Below are positions 26,453-33,911 of a stretch of 64,000 nt of DNA, piece after piece (positions within the stretch are counted from its first letter, which is position 1; every line of letters begins with the position of its first letter). The notes under the pieces are model-generated. The model saw only the letters and a program-made list of their open reading frames with translations, searched no databases and was not told the origin of the DNA. Both the position numbers and the translations under genes were made by a program. This stretch comes from Fundidesulfovibrio soli (GTDB taxonomy: Bacteria > Desulfobacterota > Desulfovibrionia > Desulfovibrionales > Desulfovibrionaceae), in contig NZ_JAKZKW010000001.1 of assembly GCF_022808695.1 (NCBI RefSeq), positions 124,001 through 188,000 on the forward strand, in the 5' to 3' direction.

Positions 26453-26698
26453 TCAATAGCTTCTGTAGCGTTGTTGTTCTTGCTGGTTGCCATAGAGGCC
26501 ACCAGCAACACCACCAAGAGCCCCACCGACCAGGGCCCCTGTGCCGAGCGAGCCGCCTGTAATGGCGCTTATGCCGAGGCCCGCGCCAGCGCCTATGGCC
26601 GCGCCGGACATGGCGCCCTGTTCCGTGCGGGACATGTTGGTGCAGGCCGCGAAGCACAAGCTTGTGGCGATGAGTACGAAAAGTGATATTCTACGCAT
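26453..26698 (-). CDS. Glycine-zipper lipoprotein
   Basis: The ATG at 26698 follows AAGGA and gives 81 residues: a signal with a lipobox-like FAAC, then a glycine-zipper segment (GAAIGAGAGLGISAITGG and GALVGGALGGVAGGLYG) typical of the 17-kDa surface antigen/YMGG group of outer-membrane lipoproteins, and a short polar tail. It starts 10 bp after the upstream secreted protein gene, so the two form an operon. Proteins of this type insert in or associate with the outer membrane; the role is unknown. Confidence 0.8.
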   Translation of the reverse strand: MRRISLFVLIATSLCFAACTNMSRTEQGAMSGAAIGAGAGLGISAITGGSLGTGALVGGALGGVAGGLYGNQQEQQRYRSY

Positions 26699-26708
26699 GG
26701 CTGGGTCC

Positions 26709-27092
26709 TTATTGTTTCTGGTTGGGCAGGATGATTTCATGCCAGACCACTTCAAAGACATGCCTGTTCATCTTGTCGGGGTTGCTTTTATAATAGCGGG
26801 TTAGCTTGTTGGACAACTCGCTCCAACTCATGTCCTTGAGTCCGTCGACCCAGCCTTTGACAAACCGCGAGGGTTCTTCGGAGTGCTTGTCCCTGAGGTG
26901 GTATTCGAGAACCAGGGCGCTCCCTGCGCCGAGCAGAAAAGCCTTCTTTTCCGGCTCTGTTGAGGACATCCATGTCTGCCCATCAACATCCGGAGCAGGG
27001 TGGCTCGTTTTTTCCTGCGCAAAACAGGGGCTATGGTATGTTGTGATCGCAATTGCGAGCATAACGGCCAGGGCGGATATATTCTTTTTCAT
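26709..27092 (-). CDS. Secreted protein of unknown function
   Basis: A 127-residue protein with GGAGG before the ATG and a signal peptide ending in CFAQ. The mature part is helical and polar (FLLGAGSALVLEYHLRDK, FVKGWVDGLKDMSWSEL, VFEVVWHEIILPNQ). The pattern of a FLLGxxxA helix followed by a short helix bundle resembles small Rap1a-like periplasmic proteins, but I would not name it. It is cotranscribed with the glycine-zipper lipoprotein gene. Confidence 0.75.
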   Translation of the reverse strand: MKKNISALAVMLAIAITTYHSPCFAQEKTSHPAPDVDGQTWMSSTEPEKKAFLLGAGSALVLEYHLRDKHSEEPSRFVKGWVDGLKDMSWSELSNKLTRYYKSNPDKMNRHVFEVVWHEIILPNQKQ

Positions 27093-27309
27093 ATGTGCCT
27101 CCGTGCCAGATGGCTTGCAAACGAATGCGTTCTCGTTTTCAGCATGTTCAACAGTTGAGGTTGGTTGCGGCGGCCGATTCTTCTGACATCTTTATTGTTG
27201 CATGATGACAGGTTCTCCGCCTGCTTGATTGCCCTTCGTTAAAGTGCGAGCGGTTGGATTTCCGCAACAACGGCAAGAGACAATCCACCGGCCGCTGCAT
27301 TGGGCCTGT

Positions 27310-27489
27310 CTACTCGTCCAGTACTTTTTTGGCGTGGCCGATCTTCTTCTGGATGTTCCCGCTGATCTTCTCTGTGACGCCTTCCGCCTGCATGCGATCA
27401 TCTCCGGTTAGAACACCTGCCGCTTCCTTGATCCGGCCTTTAACCTGGTGCAGCGTGCCTTCCACAATGTCCTTTGTCCCGGATTTCAT
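27310..27489 (-). CDS. CsbD-like stress protein
   Basis: From ATG 27489 (GAGGTT upstream) the protein has 59 residues: MKSGTKDIVEGTLHQVKG, then RIKEAAGVLTGDDRMQAEG, then a helix ending IQKKIGHAKKVL. This is the CsbD family pattern of small, charged helical proteins that are induced in general stress in many bacteria. Biochemical function is unknown. It sits in a cluster of envelope and stress genes with a DUF3309 gene next to it. Confidence 0.9.
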   Translation of the reverse strand: MKSGTKDIVEGTLHQVKGRIKEAAGVLTGDDRMQAEGVTEKISGNIQKKIGHAKKVLDE

Positions 27490-27593
27490 GATGTAACCTC
27501 TTTGGTTTTTGTTCTGCTTCGGAAACTGCCAAGCACTCATGAAGTGCATGGTTGGGGGTCAGTGTCCCGCGGGTCTCTTGGGCACTTTACGGG

Positions 27594-27752
27594 CTATATC
27601 TTGCCAAGCAGAAGCAAGATCAGGATGATGATGACAATAAGGCTCAGCCCGCCGCTTGGACCGTATCCCCAGGATCTGCTATGGGGCCAGATTGGAATAA
27701 TTCCCAAGAGAGCAAGAACAAGGATGATGATCAGGATTGTTCCGATTGACAT
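27594..27752 (-). CDS. DUF3309 small membrane protein
   Basis: From ATG 27752 (GGAG upstream) the protein has 52 residues: MSIGTILIIILVLALLGIIP, a short WPHSRSWGYGPSGG linker, and a second hydrophobic helix ending LLLLGKI. Two short helices joined by a Trp/Gly-rich turn is the DUF3309 pattern. The family is common next to CsbD-like genes in stress-related clusters; the function is unknown. Confidence 0.85.
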   Translation of the reverse strand: MSIGTILIIILVLALLGIIPIWPHSRSWGYGPSGGLSLIVIIILILLLLGKI

Positions 27753-28044
27753 TCGATTCTCTCCGTACTGCCTCATAATGTATGAGGTGATGAGGTAAAA
27801 CAGTTCGCTTGCCGTACATCTGTGGCTCGTATCAGTTATGGCGGACCGAAATTGGCGTCGATGCGTTGGGTATCCACATTCATACTTCCGGTTCACAAAG
27901 TCCCTAATCAACAAGCGTGCCAGCTGACCGTTATTTGTAACACGCCGGAATCATGTGCATTGCGGACGGGGGAGGGGCGAGATTCATCCGTGATTCTCAC
28001 GGAATGAGAATCGTGGAGGGAGAATTCTTATGAAATGAGAAACG

Positions 28045-29481
28045 CTAGATTGCCAGGGGGCGGTGGTCTTGACTGGCGGCGGAGCGGGGTCTCAGGCTCA
28101 ATCCATGCTTCTTGATCAGCCGGTACAGTTGGGCCTGGCTCAATCCGGAAACGGCCAGGATCGAGGCGATGTCGCCCTCATGGGACTGAACCAGCGAACG
28201 AAAATAGGACTTCTCAATCGTCTCGAGCGATTCCTTGCGGTAGTGCTTCCACTCCCTCCCGTCGAAAGCCTGGGCAGGAGGGTGGGACGCACCTGTTCCC
28301 TCGCGCGTTCCCTTCAGGGAGTTCCGTATGAGCACGGCACGTAATTCCACGGGCAGATGCCAGGGCATGATAACTTCTTCGGTGGAGGATGCCGAAACCA
28401 ACGCCCTGACCACGTGGGAAAGTTCGCGTACGTTGCCTGGCCAGGCATACGAGCAGAACATGCGCATCAGATCCGGGGACAGCAGTTTGAGAGGGAGATC
28501 ATTCTCCTGGCAGGCCGCAGCGAGAAAATGGTCGATGAGCTGGGAAAGGTCGGTTTTGCGCTCCCTGAGGGGAGGGATGCGGATCGTCACCTCGCGTATC
28601 CGGAAAAACAGGTCCTGCCGGAATGTTCCCTGCGCGACCATTGCCTCCAGGTCCCGATTGCTTGCGCATATGAAACGGAAATCGCAGAAGACCTCATTGT
28701 ATTCGCCAAGGGGCCTGAATCGATGGCTTTCAAGCACACGGAGGAATATTTTCTGGGTTTCCAGGTCCAGCTCGCTGATTTCGTCCAGGAACAGGGTGCC
28801 CCCATGGGCCTGCTGTATGAGCCCCTGGTTCGTGGTGATCGCGCTGGTGAATGATCCTTTTTTGTGTCCAAAAAGTTCCCTGCTCGCGATTGATGGATGA
28901 AGAGAGGCGCAGTCGACTATGATGAACGGACCTTTAGACACGGCACTGTTCTCGTGCAGGGCGTGGGCGAAGAGATCCTTGCCGACGCCCGTCTCGCCGT
29001 AAACAAGGACGCTCACGTTGCTGCGGGCGGCCTGGGACATCTCCTGGATGCACTTCTCAAGCTGCGGGCTCGATCCGATGATCCGGCCCCGCTTGACAGG
29101 CAACGCGTCCAGCTTTTTCGCGCGATACGCCAGCGCCTGCCGAATGGAGAGCAGGATGTCCTGCCGCGTGTAGGATTTCTCGATGTAGTCCCAGGCGCCG
29201 TTCCTGATGGCCTTCTCCGCGCCGTTGGGGTCCCCTGAGCTCGTGATGATGATGACTTCAGGATTGGAGGGCATGTCTAGGAAGGTCGGGACGGCCTCCA
29301 GGCCGTTCCCGTCGGGGAGGGCCACATCCAGGTACAGGACGTCGCAGGGGGTGGACCGCGCGCGCTTGAGACCAGCCGTCAAGGTCGGCTCGGTCAAGGC
29401 CGTGTGCCCTTCCCCGTTCAATATTGTCGATAGCATCGCGCGGGTGATTTCGTCATCGTCAACAATGAGAATCCTGGCCAT
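28045..29481 (-). CDS. Sigma-54-type response regulator (receiver - AAA+ - Fis HTH) with altered GAFTGA loop
   Basis: A 478-residue NtrC-type protein behind AAGGAAG. The receiver has phospho-Asp52 (LYLDVALPDG) and the conserved DDD near the start. The AAA+ domain has Walker A GETGVGKD (162-169), Walker B GGTLFLDE (227-234) and the arginine-finger region FRQDLFFRIREV. The C-terminus has a Fis-type helix-turn-helix. The loop that should read GAFTGA, which contacts sigma-54, reads GSFTSA (209-214); the Thr is kept but one Gly and the first Ala are replaced by Ser. It is encoded on the same strand as the envelope-stress genes but I found no clean sigma-54 promoter in front of those genes. A partner kinase is not adjacent; the PAS kinases at 16.8-23.2 kb are candidates. 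Confidence 0.9.
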   Translation of the reverse strand: MARILIVDDDEITRAMLSTILNGEGHTALTEPTLTAGLKRARSTPCDVLYLDVALPDGNGLEAVPTFLDMPSNPEVIIITSSGDPNGAEKAIRNGAWDYIEKSYTRQDILLSIRQALAYRAKKLDALPVKRGRIIGSSPQLEKCIQEMSQAARSNVSVLVYGETGVGKDLFAHALHENSAVSKGPFIIVDCASLHPSIASRELFGHKKGSFTSAITTNQGLIQQAHGGTLFLDEISELDLETQKIFLRVLESHRFRPLGEYNEVFCDFRFICASNRDLEAMVAQGTFRQDLFFRIREVTIRIPPLRERKTDLSQLIDHFLAAACQENDLPLKLLSPDLMRMFCSYAWPGNVRELSHVVRALVSASSTEEVIMPWHLPVELRAVLIRNSLKGTREGTGASHPPAQAFDGREWKHYRKESLETIEKSYFRSLVQSHEGDIASILAVSGLSQAQLYRLIKKHGLSLRPRSAASQDHRPLAI

Positions 29482-29865
29482 GGAACTTCCTTACTTCACC
29501 CGAGAGGCCCCCGGACGCTCACCAGGTTTCAGATCGGTACTGGGTAGGCCGCATAAATTGCGGGTCCGTCCTGTTCTCGGCCTTACATCTTCAGAAGCAG
29601 GCCGCTTGCTGGTCCTGAGGTGCGCCTGCCTCCCAATCTCCTCCAACTGAGGTGCGGAACGAGCGGGCCTATGAGCAGGCTTGCCGGGGGCAGTTCAAGG
29701 GGGCACTTGGATGGAGATCAGTGAATAACTATCACATTAAATAGAAAGGTCCAGCCTTAAGGGGATGGTTACAGGGAGACCTCGACTAGAGAGAGGAACG
29801 CTTTTGGGTAGGGCAATCACTAATGAGTGGGGAGAGCGTGTGAAGAAGGGCAAGGCTAAATGAAA
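29482..29865. other. Intergenic region at the chromosome side of the island edge
   Basis: About 380 bp between the regulator gene and the tRNA terminator. It contains the promoter side of the minus-strand regulator gene. I see no coding sequence or RNA; the composition is still that of the chromosome on the left. Confidence 0.45.
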
Positions 29866-29903
29866 AAGGGGCTTAGGACCGTTGTCCTAAACCCCTGTTT
29901 TCT
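29866..29903 (-). terminator. Terminator of the disrupted tRNA-Arg gene
   Basis: On the minus strand a 13-bp stem (AGGGGTTTAGGAC with GTCCTAAGCCCCT, one mismatch) is followed by a run of T. It lies directly after the tRNA 3' end, which shows that the bases to its left are the original chromosomal side. Confidence 0.8.
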
Positions 29904-29952
29904 TGGTGCGCCCGACAGGATTTGAACCTGTGGCCTACGGATTCGTAGTCCG
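29904..29952 (-). other. tRNA-Arg(ACG) 3' half: attachment site at the island edge
   Basis: On the minus strand the sequence reads through the anticodon stem-loop (CGGA-CTACGAA-TCCG, anticodon ACG), variable region, T arm (GACAGGTTCAAATCCTGTC) and acceptor 3' strand ending in an encoded CCA. The D arm and 5' acceptor strand that should follow on the right are absent; unrelated bases begin after 29952. This is the pattern left when a tyrosine recombinase integrates at the anticodon region. The intact tRNA should lie at the far end of the element, beyond the window. Confidence 0.88.
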
Positions 29953-30056
29953 ACAACATGTATTTCCCAGCTGTTCCTGCATGTGCCTTAACGTTGTCAT
30001 TCAAGCAACTTAGCAACCAGCCTCGCTCCCGTCAAATCCCTTGTTTTCCCGAAAAA

Positions 30057-30143
30057 GGTTGGATAAGGGATGGACAGAAGGTCGGCGGACCTGCGGCCAG
30101 ATTCCGGGTCAAGCCCGTGCAGCTATCCAACCCTATCCAACCC
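30057..30143. repeat. Repeated TATCCAACC elements before the integrase gene
   Basis: Two tandem copies of CTATCCAACC (30123-30142) lie just upstream of the integrase start, and an inverted copy GGTTGGATAAGGG lies at 30057-30069. Short repeats between an att site and its integrase gene are typical of arm-type integrase or excisionase sites, or of an operator that autoregulates the integrase. Confidence 0.55.
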
Positions 30144-30153
30144 CGAGGGCGTC

Positions 30154-31353
30154 ATGACGATCCAGCGGACCAAGAGCAGCCACCCTGGCGTGCGCTACCG
30201 TGAGCACAAGACCCGACTCCACAACGGCAAGCCCGATCGGTACTTCACCATATACTACAAGCTCAAGGGCAAGTTCTATGAAGAGGCGCTTGGGTGGGCA
30301 TCCCAAGGCTGGACAGAAGCCAAGGCCGCCATTGAGCGAAACAAGCTGAAGCAGGCTCACGCGACTGGCGAAGGCCCACAGACTTTGAACGAGAAGCGTG
30401 ACCTGGCAGCTGAACGAAAAGCTGAAAAAGAAGCCCAAAAAGTGCGTGAAGCCAAAGAAGCGCTCACTTTCACCAAGTTCTTCACGGAGACTTATGCGCC
30501 TCATTCGCTCACGTCGAAATCAAAAAAATCTACCGACAGGGAAGATCAACTATTCAGACTTTGGATATCACCAGTTATCGGCGATTTACCTTTCAAGAAA
30601 ATTTCAGCGCTTCAATTGAACCAAATTCGATCAAACATGCTCGAAAAAGGAATTGCCCCTAGGTCCGTAACGTATGCTTTCGCTGTGATTCGACAAGTAT
30701 TCAACTACGCCAAGTTTTGCCACATGTCGGAATTAGATTCGCCGACTCAAAGAATTCAAATGCCAAAATTTGACAATCAAAGGAAACGGTTCTTGTCTCC
30801 AGATGAGGCGGCCATCCTGCTAAAAGCATTAAAAGAAAAAAGTGAACAAGTCTACGAAATATCTATTATGAGTTTTGAATGCGGGCTTCGAGCCAATGAA
30901 ATATTCTCTCTCAAATGGAAAGATATTGATCTTGAAAATGAAATAATTACCATATTTGATTCAAAAAATTCAAAGTCTCGACCAGCATTCATGACGGAAA
31001 ATGTCAAAAATATGCTGCTGTCGAAAAAACAAGGTGACAAGAACGACTTGATTTTTGTGGGCAGAGAAGGTGTAAAAATCAGTCAAATTTCGAGAACCTT
31101 CCGAATTGTAGTCGATGAGCTTGGATTAAACAATGGAGTTTCAGATCCTCGGCAGAAACTCGTATTTCACACACTTAGGCATACATACGCCTCTTGGCTT
31201 GCTATGGATGGAACTGATATTTATATGGTCAAAGAACTCATGGGCCATTCTAGTCTAGCAATGACTCAAAGGTATGCCCACCTTGGCAATGGAGCATTGA
31301 GAAAAGCAGCAAAAAAGCTTGACGGAAAAATTGACTTGGATATGATTAATTAA
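30154..31353 (+). CDS. int: Tyrosine recombinase (integrase) of the island
   Basis: The ATG at 30154 gives 399 residues. The N-terminal part is a DUF4102-free arm-binding region with long charged helices (about 60-130), then a SAM-like core-binding domain (about 130-230), then the catalytic domain. The catalytic residues are visible: Arg in CGLRANEIFSLKW, HTLRHTYASW (HxxR), and MGHSSLAMTQRYAH (His and nucleophile Tyr). It lies 200 bp from the truncated tRNA-Arg, reads away from it, and is the natural enzyme for integration there. Codon use becomes visibly more AT-rich within this gene than in the chromosome to the left. Confidence 0.95.
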   Translation: MTIQRTKSSHPGVRYREHKTRLHNGKPDRYFTIYYKLKGKFYEEALGWASQGWTEAKAAIERNKLKQAHATGEGPQTLNEKRDLAAERKAEKEAQKVREAKEALTFTKFFTETYAPHSLTSKSKKSTDREDQLFRLWISPVIGDLPFKKISALQLNQIRSNMLEKGIAPRSVTYAFAVIRQVFNYAKFCHMSELDSPTQRIQMPKFDNQRKRFLSPDEAAILLKALKEKSEQVYEISIMSFECGLRANEIFSLKWKDIDLENEIITIFDSKNSKSRPAFMTENVKNMLLSKKQGDKNDLIFVGREGVKISQISRTFRIVVDELGLNNGVSDPRQKLVFHTLRHTYASWLAMDGTDIYMVKELMGHSSLAMTQRYAHLGNGALRKAAKKLDGKIDLDMIN

Positions 31354-31381
31354 AGTTCAGATCAAATTAAGGAGATCATTC

Positions 31382-31717
31382 ATGCCAGCCAAAAAAGGTG
31401 AACGCGTTGAGTCCAAATACGACGGTGAAAAATTATACGCACTGATCAAAGAAGGCAAGACTATGCCTGAGATCATGGCTACGCTGGGTGTCAAGTCCAA
31501 GTCCACGCTTATGAACCACCTCATGAAACTCATGATAGAGAAAAAGGAGTTTCTGGAAATCGAGGGTTCCTCGACCAGGACCAGGTCGACATCCCCTGTC
31601 TACCGTGGTGGCAAGATCGTCCTTGGCGCCAACATGCTCAAGGGATTTGAGATTGAGGAAGGGCAGAAGTTCGTGCTGAAGAAGACCGAGGACGGATTGA
31701 AACTGAAGATGGTTTAA
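31382..31717 (+). CDS. Small putative DNA-binding regulator (HTH plus AbrB-like end)
   Basis: A 111-residue protein 28 bp after the integrase, with AAGGAG before the ATG. The first half contains a helix-turn-helix-like stretch (LIKEGKTMPEIMATLGVKSKSTLMNHL). The last 35 residues (GGKIVLGANMLKGFEIEEGQKFVLKKTEDG) look like the swapped beta-hairpin of SpoVT/AbrB domains. Position next to the integrase suggests control of excision or of island genes. The family name is not certain. Confidence 0.65.
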   Translation: MPAKKGERVESKYDGEKLYALIKEGKTMPEIMATLGVKSKSTLMNHLMKLMIEKKEFLEIEGSSTRTRSTSPVYRGGKIVLGANMLKGFEIEEGQKFVLKKTEDGLKLKMV

Positions 31718-31743
31718 GGTTCTTCGGGACTGTTGTGAGCAGA

Positions 31744-31775
31744 GAAAAGCGAGGGTTGTCAGGCTCTCGCTTTTT
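31744..31775 (+). terminator. Rho-independent terminator after the regulator gene
   Basis: A stem of AAAGCGAG with CTCGCTTT around a short loop followed by TTTTT, 27 bp after the stop codon. It isolates the integrase-regulator unit from the retron. Confidence 0.9.
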
Positions 31776-32254
31776 AGTTCGTTTTCTTGAGTTTTCCCAC
31801 CAGATGGTTGTTTCTAGGAAGTGAGTGCGGAAAATTCTAGGGTTTGACTTTTGGGATTCCCACTCAACTGCGCAGAGCTGATGAGATTCACAGGCTTGTT
31901 ACCACACATAGCAATTGATTGAGCTCTCGCAATCCTAGCTCCTACTCATTGGTTCAGACCATGCGCGACTTCTCGCGAACCTGGTCGAAATACCAAGCTC
32001 ATGCAGTCGATCCGTTCATTCTCCCAGGATATAATCCAGACGAGCGAATGCCAAGCCAACTATTTGTTACACTGAATATCAGTCAACGTGATCTATGCGT
32101 AGAATTGGCGAATCGAATGCAGTACACTCGCTAGCTATAGCGAGGATTGGAAATAAGGAAGTGGACAGATTCTCGCCGTTGAGAAATTTTTTCCGAAGAG
32201 TTCCTGCCCCCTAGACAGATTTGTTCCTTCGGGATAAATATTTCGGAAGAAACT
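31776..32254. other. Non-coding stretch upstream of the retron
   Basis: About 480 bp without a credible gene. A frame of 71 codons here (31919-32134) has no recognisable product and no ribosome binding site. A small palindrome CTCGCT-N6-AGCGAG lies at 32127-32144, and a TTTTTTCCGAAG / TTTCGGAAGAAA imperfect inverted pair brackets 32190-32252. The retron RNA promoter should be in this stretch. Confidence 0.4.
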
Positions 32255-32403
32255 GGAGTGGCCCTAGTCATGCGTGGCGTTTCGCTGCGGTAGAACATGC
32301 TCCCTCCATTACAGCTCAATATGAGCAGCCGTATAATGTGACTACGTCACATCACACGGATGCTCACATGAGATGCAGCTAGAAAGTTCGGTAGGGCCAC
32401 TCC
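32255..32403 (+). ncRNA. Retron msr-msd RNA gene
   Basis: The two ends are a perfect 12-bp inverted repeat, GGAGTGGCCCTA (a1, 32255-32266) and TAGGGCCACTCC (a2, 32392-32403), followed by a T-run. The base after a1 is a G, the expected position of the branching guanosine. Inside, an msr-like hairpin GTGGCG-TTT-CGCTGC lies just downstream. The msd part folds as one long hairpin: CTCA/TGAG, GAGCA/TGCTC, CCGT/ACGG and ATGTGAC/GTCACAT in register from 32315 to 32372 around a TAC loop. Order, a1/a2 placement and the position 17 bp before the reverse transcriptase start all match retrons such as Ec86. The RNA should prime and template a small branched RNA-DNA. Confidence 0.9.
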
Positions 32404-32420
32404 TTTTTTTTGGGGGTTAA

Positions 32421-33905
32421 ATGAGCGATCTTGAACAGTTGCTAGTTGGGCTTGATGCTGAGTCTGCTAGTGGCAGGATGCACGCCATTCAACGCTCTAC
32501 TGCTTACGACAAACCCACGCGATCGGCATTCCTACTTAAAGCATTAGAGCATTGGGACCGTAAGGTTAGAGAAAAGTCAGCAAAAATCCTTCTCAAAATA
32601 GGTGGCGATCTCGAGTTGGCAGCTGTATGCAGCGCAGTTGACTCCAGGAAAGTCCCTCTTTTGAGACTGATTCCTTGGCTAGCTAGACGCAATCATGCTT
32701 TGACAACAAGGACCATCTATAATCTTACTCAACACTCACACAAGGTTATTTCTGAAGCTGCATCGAAGTATCTGATCAAAATGGATACGACAGAGGCGCT
32801 ATTTTATAGATGGTCTAAACAGTCTAGAATTCCAAAAAAGTTGGCAGCGCAAATTGAGGCGTGCGCCTGCGAGAGAGTAGCTTCAGTACTCAGCGACATA
32901 CCTGTTTCAGTTATTCATACGTTAAGGGGTAAGTTTCTTCGCTACCCTCTGCTTAAGAAATATTACCATGATAAATACAGCGACAGCCGTCCTCAAAGCT
33001 CCAAAGAAACAGTATCTCCAAAGGCACCAAAAGTTCAGAGCGAGTACGTACAGTCCTGGAATAAGCTAGGGATTGATTGGCGAATTGCAGGCTGGATTGT
33101 CAGAAACTGGTCTGATTTGGATGATGTTGGTTATTTTGAGTTTAAAATCCCCAAGAAGAACGGCACTGAACGCATCATTTCAGCGCCTGTTACGCCTTTA
33201 AAAATTGCTCAAAGGGTTGTTTTGGACAAAATACTGTCAACGGTCCCACAGCACGACGCCTGCCATGGGTTTCGGAAAAATTTTTCAATCATAACCAATG
33301 CCACTAAACACACGGGGAAAGACGTTGTTATACGAATAGACCTTAAAGATTTTTTTCCTTCGATCAAACCTGCTAGAATAGCTGGAATTTTCCGTTCACT
33401 CGGGTTCAGTGACTTTGAAATCCGTTTTCTAACCCGTGTTACCACCAGAGGTGGAGGCCTGCCGCAAGGCGCACCAAGTAGTCCGTGCTTGGCAAACATT
33501 GTAGCCCGGAGGCTTGATAGTAGGCTTAACGGTTTGGCTGCTTCAGTTGGTGGCACATATACTCGCTATGCAGACGATCTAATTATTAGCGGGCACAAGA
33601 ATGTTGTTAGTATTTTGCCTGCTGTAAAAAGTATTATTCAAGAAGAAGATTTCGGCATTGCCAGCGAAAAGCTTCGTATAGCGCGAAAGGGTGCGCAGCA
33701 GAAGGTTACTGGCCTTATTGTTAATCAATGCGTTAACGCACCAAGAGAATTGAGGCGAAAGTTGCGAGCAGTTTTTCATAAACAATCCAAAGGAGAAGTT
33801 CCTTACTGGGGTAATAAGCCAATGTCTGAGTCTCAAATGCGCGGGTATCAGGCTTTTTTGTCGAGCATTGAAAAATCAAAAACAGACCAGCATGAAAAAC
33901 TTTAG
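32421..33905 (+). CDS. Retron reverse transcriptase with N-terminal helical extension
   Basis: A 494-residue protein. The catalytic core (about 205-450) has RT motifs in order: IPKKNGTERIISAP, IDLKDFFPSI (first Asp 307), GLPQGAPSSPCLAN (346-359), YADD (383-386) and VTGLIVN. The retron-specific marks are present: NATKH (293-297, NAxxH of region X) and VTG (429-431, region Y). Before the core lie about 190 residues of short amphipathic helices in pairs (FLLKALEHWDRKVREKSAKILL, LARRNHALTTRTIY, HKVISEAASKYLI) that look like HEAT/ARM-type repeats; most small retron RTs lack this. An msr-msd RNA gene lies directly upstream and a methyltransferase-like gene starts 6 bp downstream. Retrons act in phage defence, with the msDNA-RT complex controlling a toxic or effector partner. 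Confidence 0.93.
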   Translation: MSDLEQLLVGLDAESASGRMHAIQRSTAYDKPTRSAFLLKALEHWDRKVREKSAKILLKIGGDLELAAVCSAVDSRKVPLLRLIPWLARRNHALTTRTIYNLTQHSHKVISEAASKYLIKMDTTEALFYRWSKQSRIPKKLAAQIEACACERVASVLSDIPVSVIHTLRGKFLRYPLLKKYYHDKYSDSRPQSSKETVSPKAPKVQSEYVQSWNKLGIDWRIAGWIVRNWSDLDDVGYFEFKIPKKNGTERIISAPVTPLKIAQRVVLDKILSTVPQHDACHGFRKNFSIITNATKHTGKDVVIRIDLKDFFPSIKPARIAGIFRSLGFSDFEIRFLTRVTTRGGGLPQGAPSSPCLANIVARRLDSRLNGLAASVGGTYTRYADDLIISGHKNVVSILPAVKSIIQEEDFGIASEKLRIARKGAQQKVTGLIVNQCVNAPRELRRKLRAVFHKQSKGEVPYWGNKPMSESQMRGYQAFLSSIEKSKTDQHEKL

Positions 33906-33911
33906 CTGCTT

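Noticed and set aside
29958-30203. Small frame between att and the integrase
   Set aside because: It overlaps the repeat array and the integrase start and has no coding look.
31919-32134. 71-codon plus-strand frame before the retron
   Set aside because: No recognisable product, no ribosome binding site, and upstream of an RNA gene.
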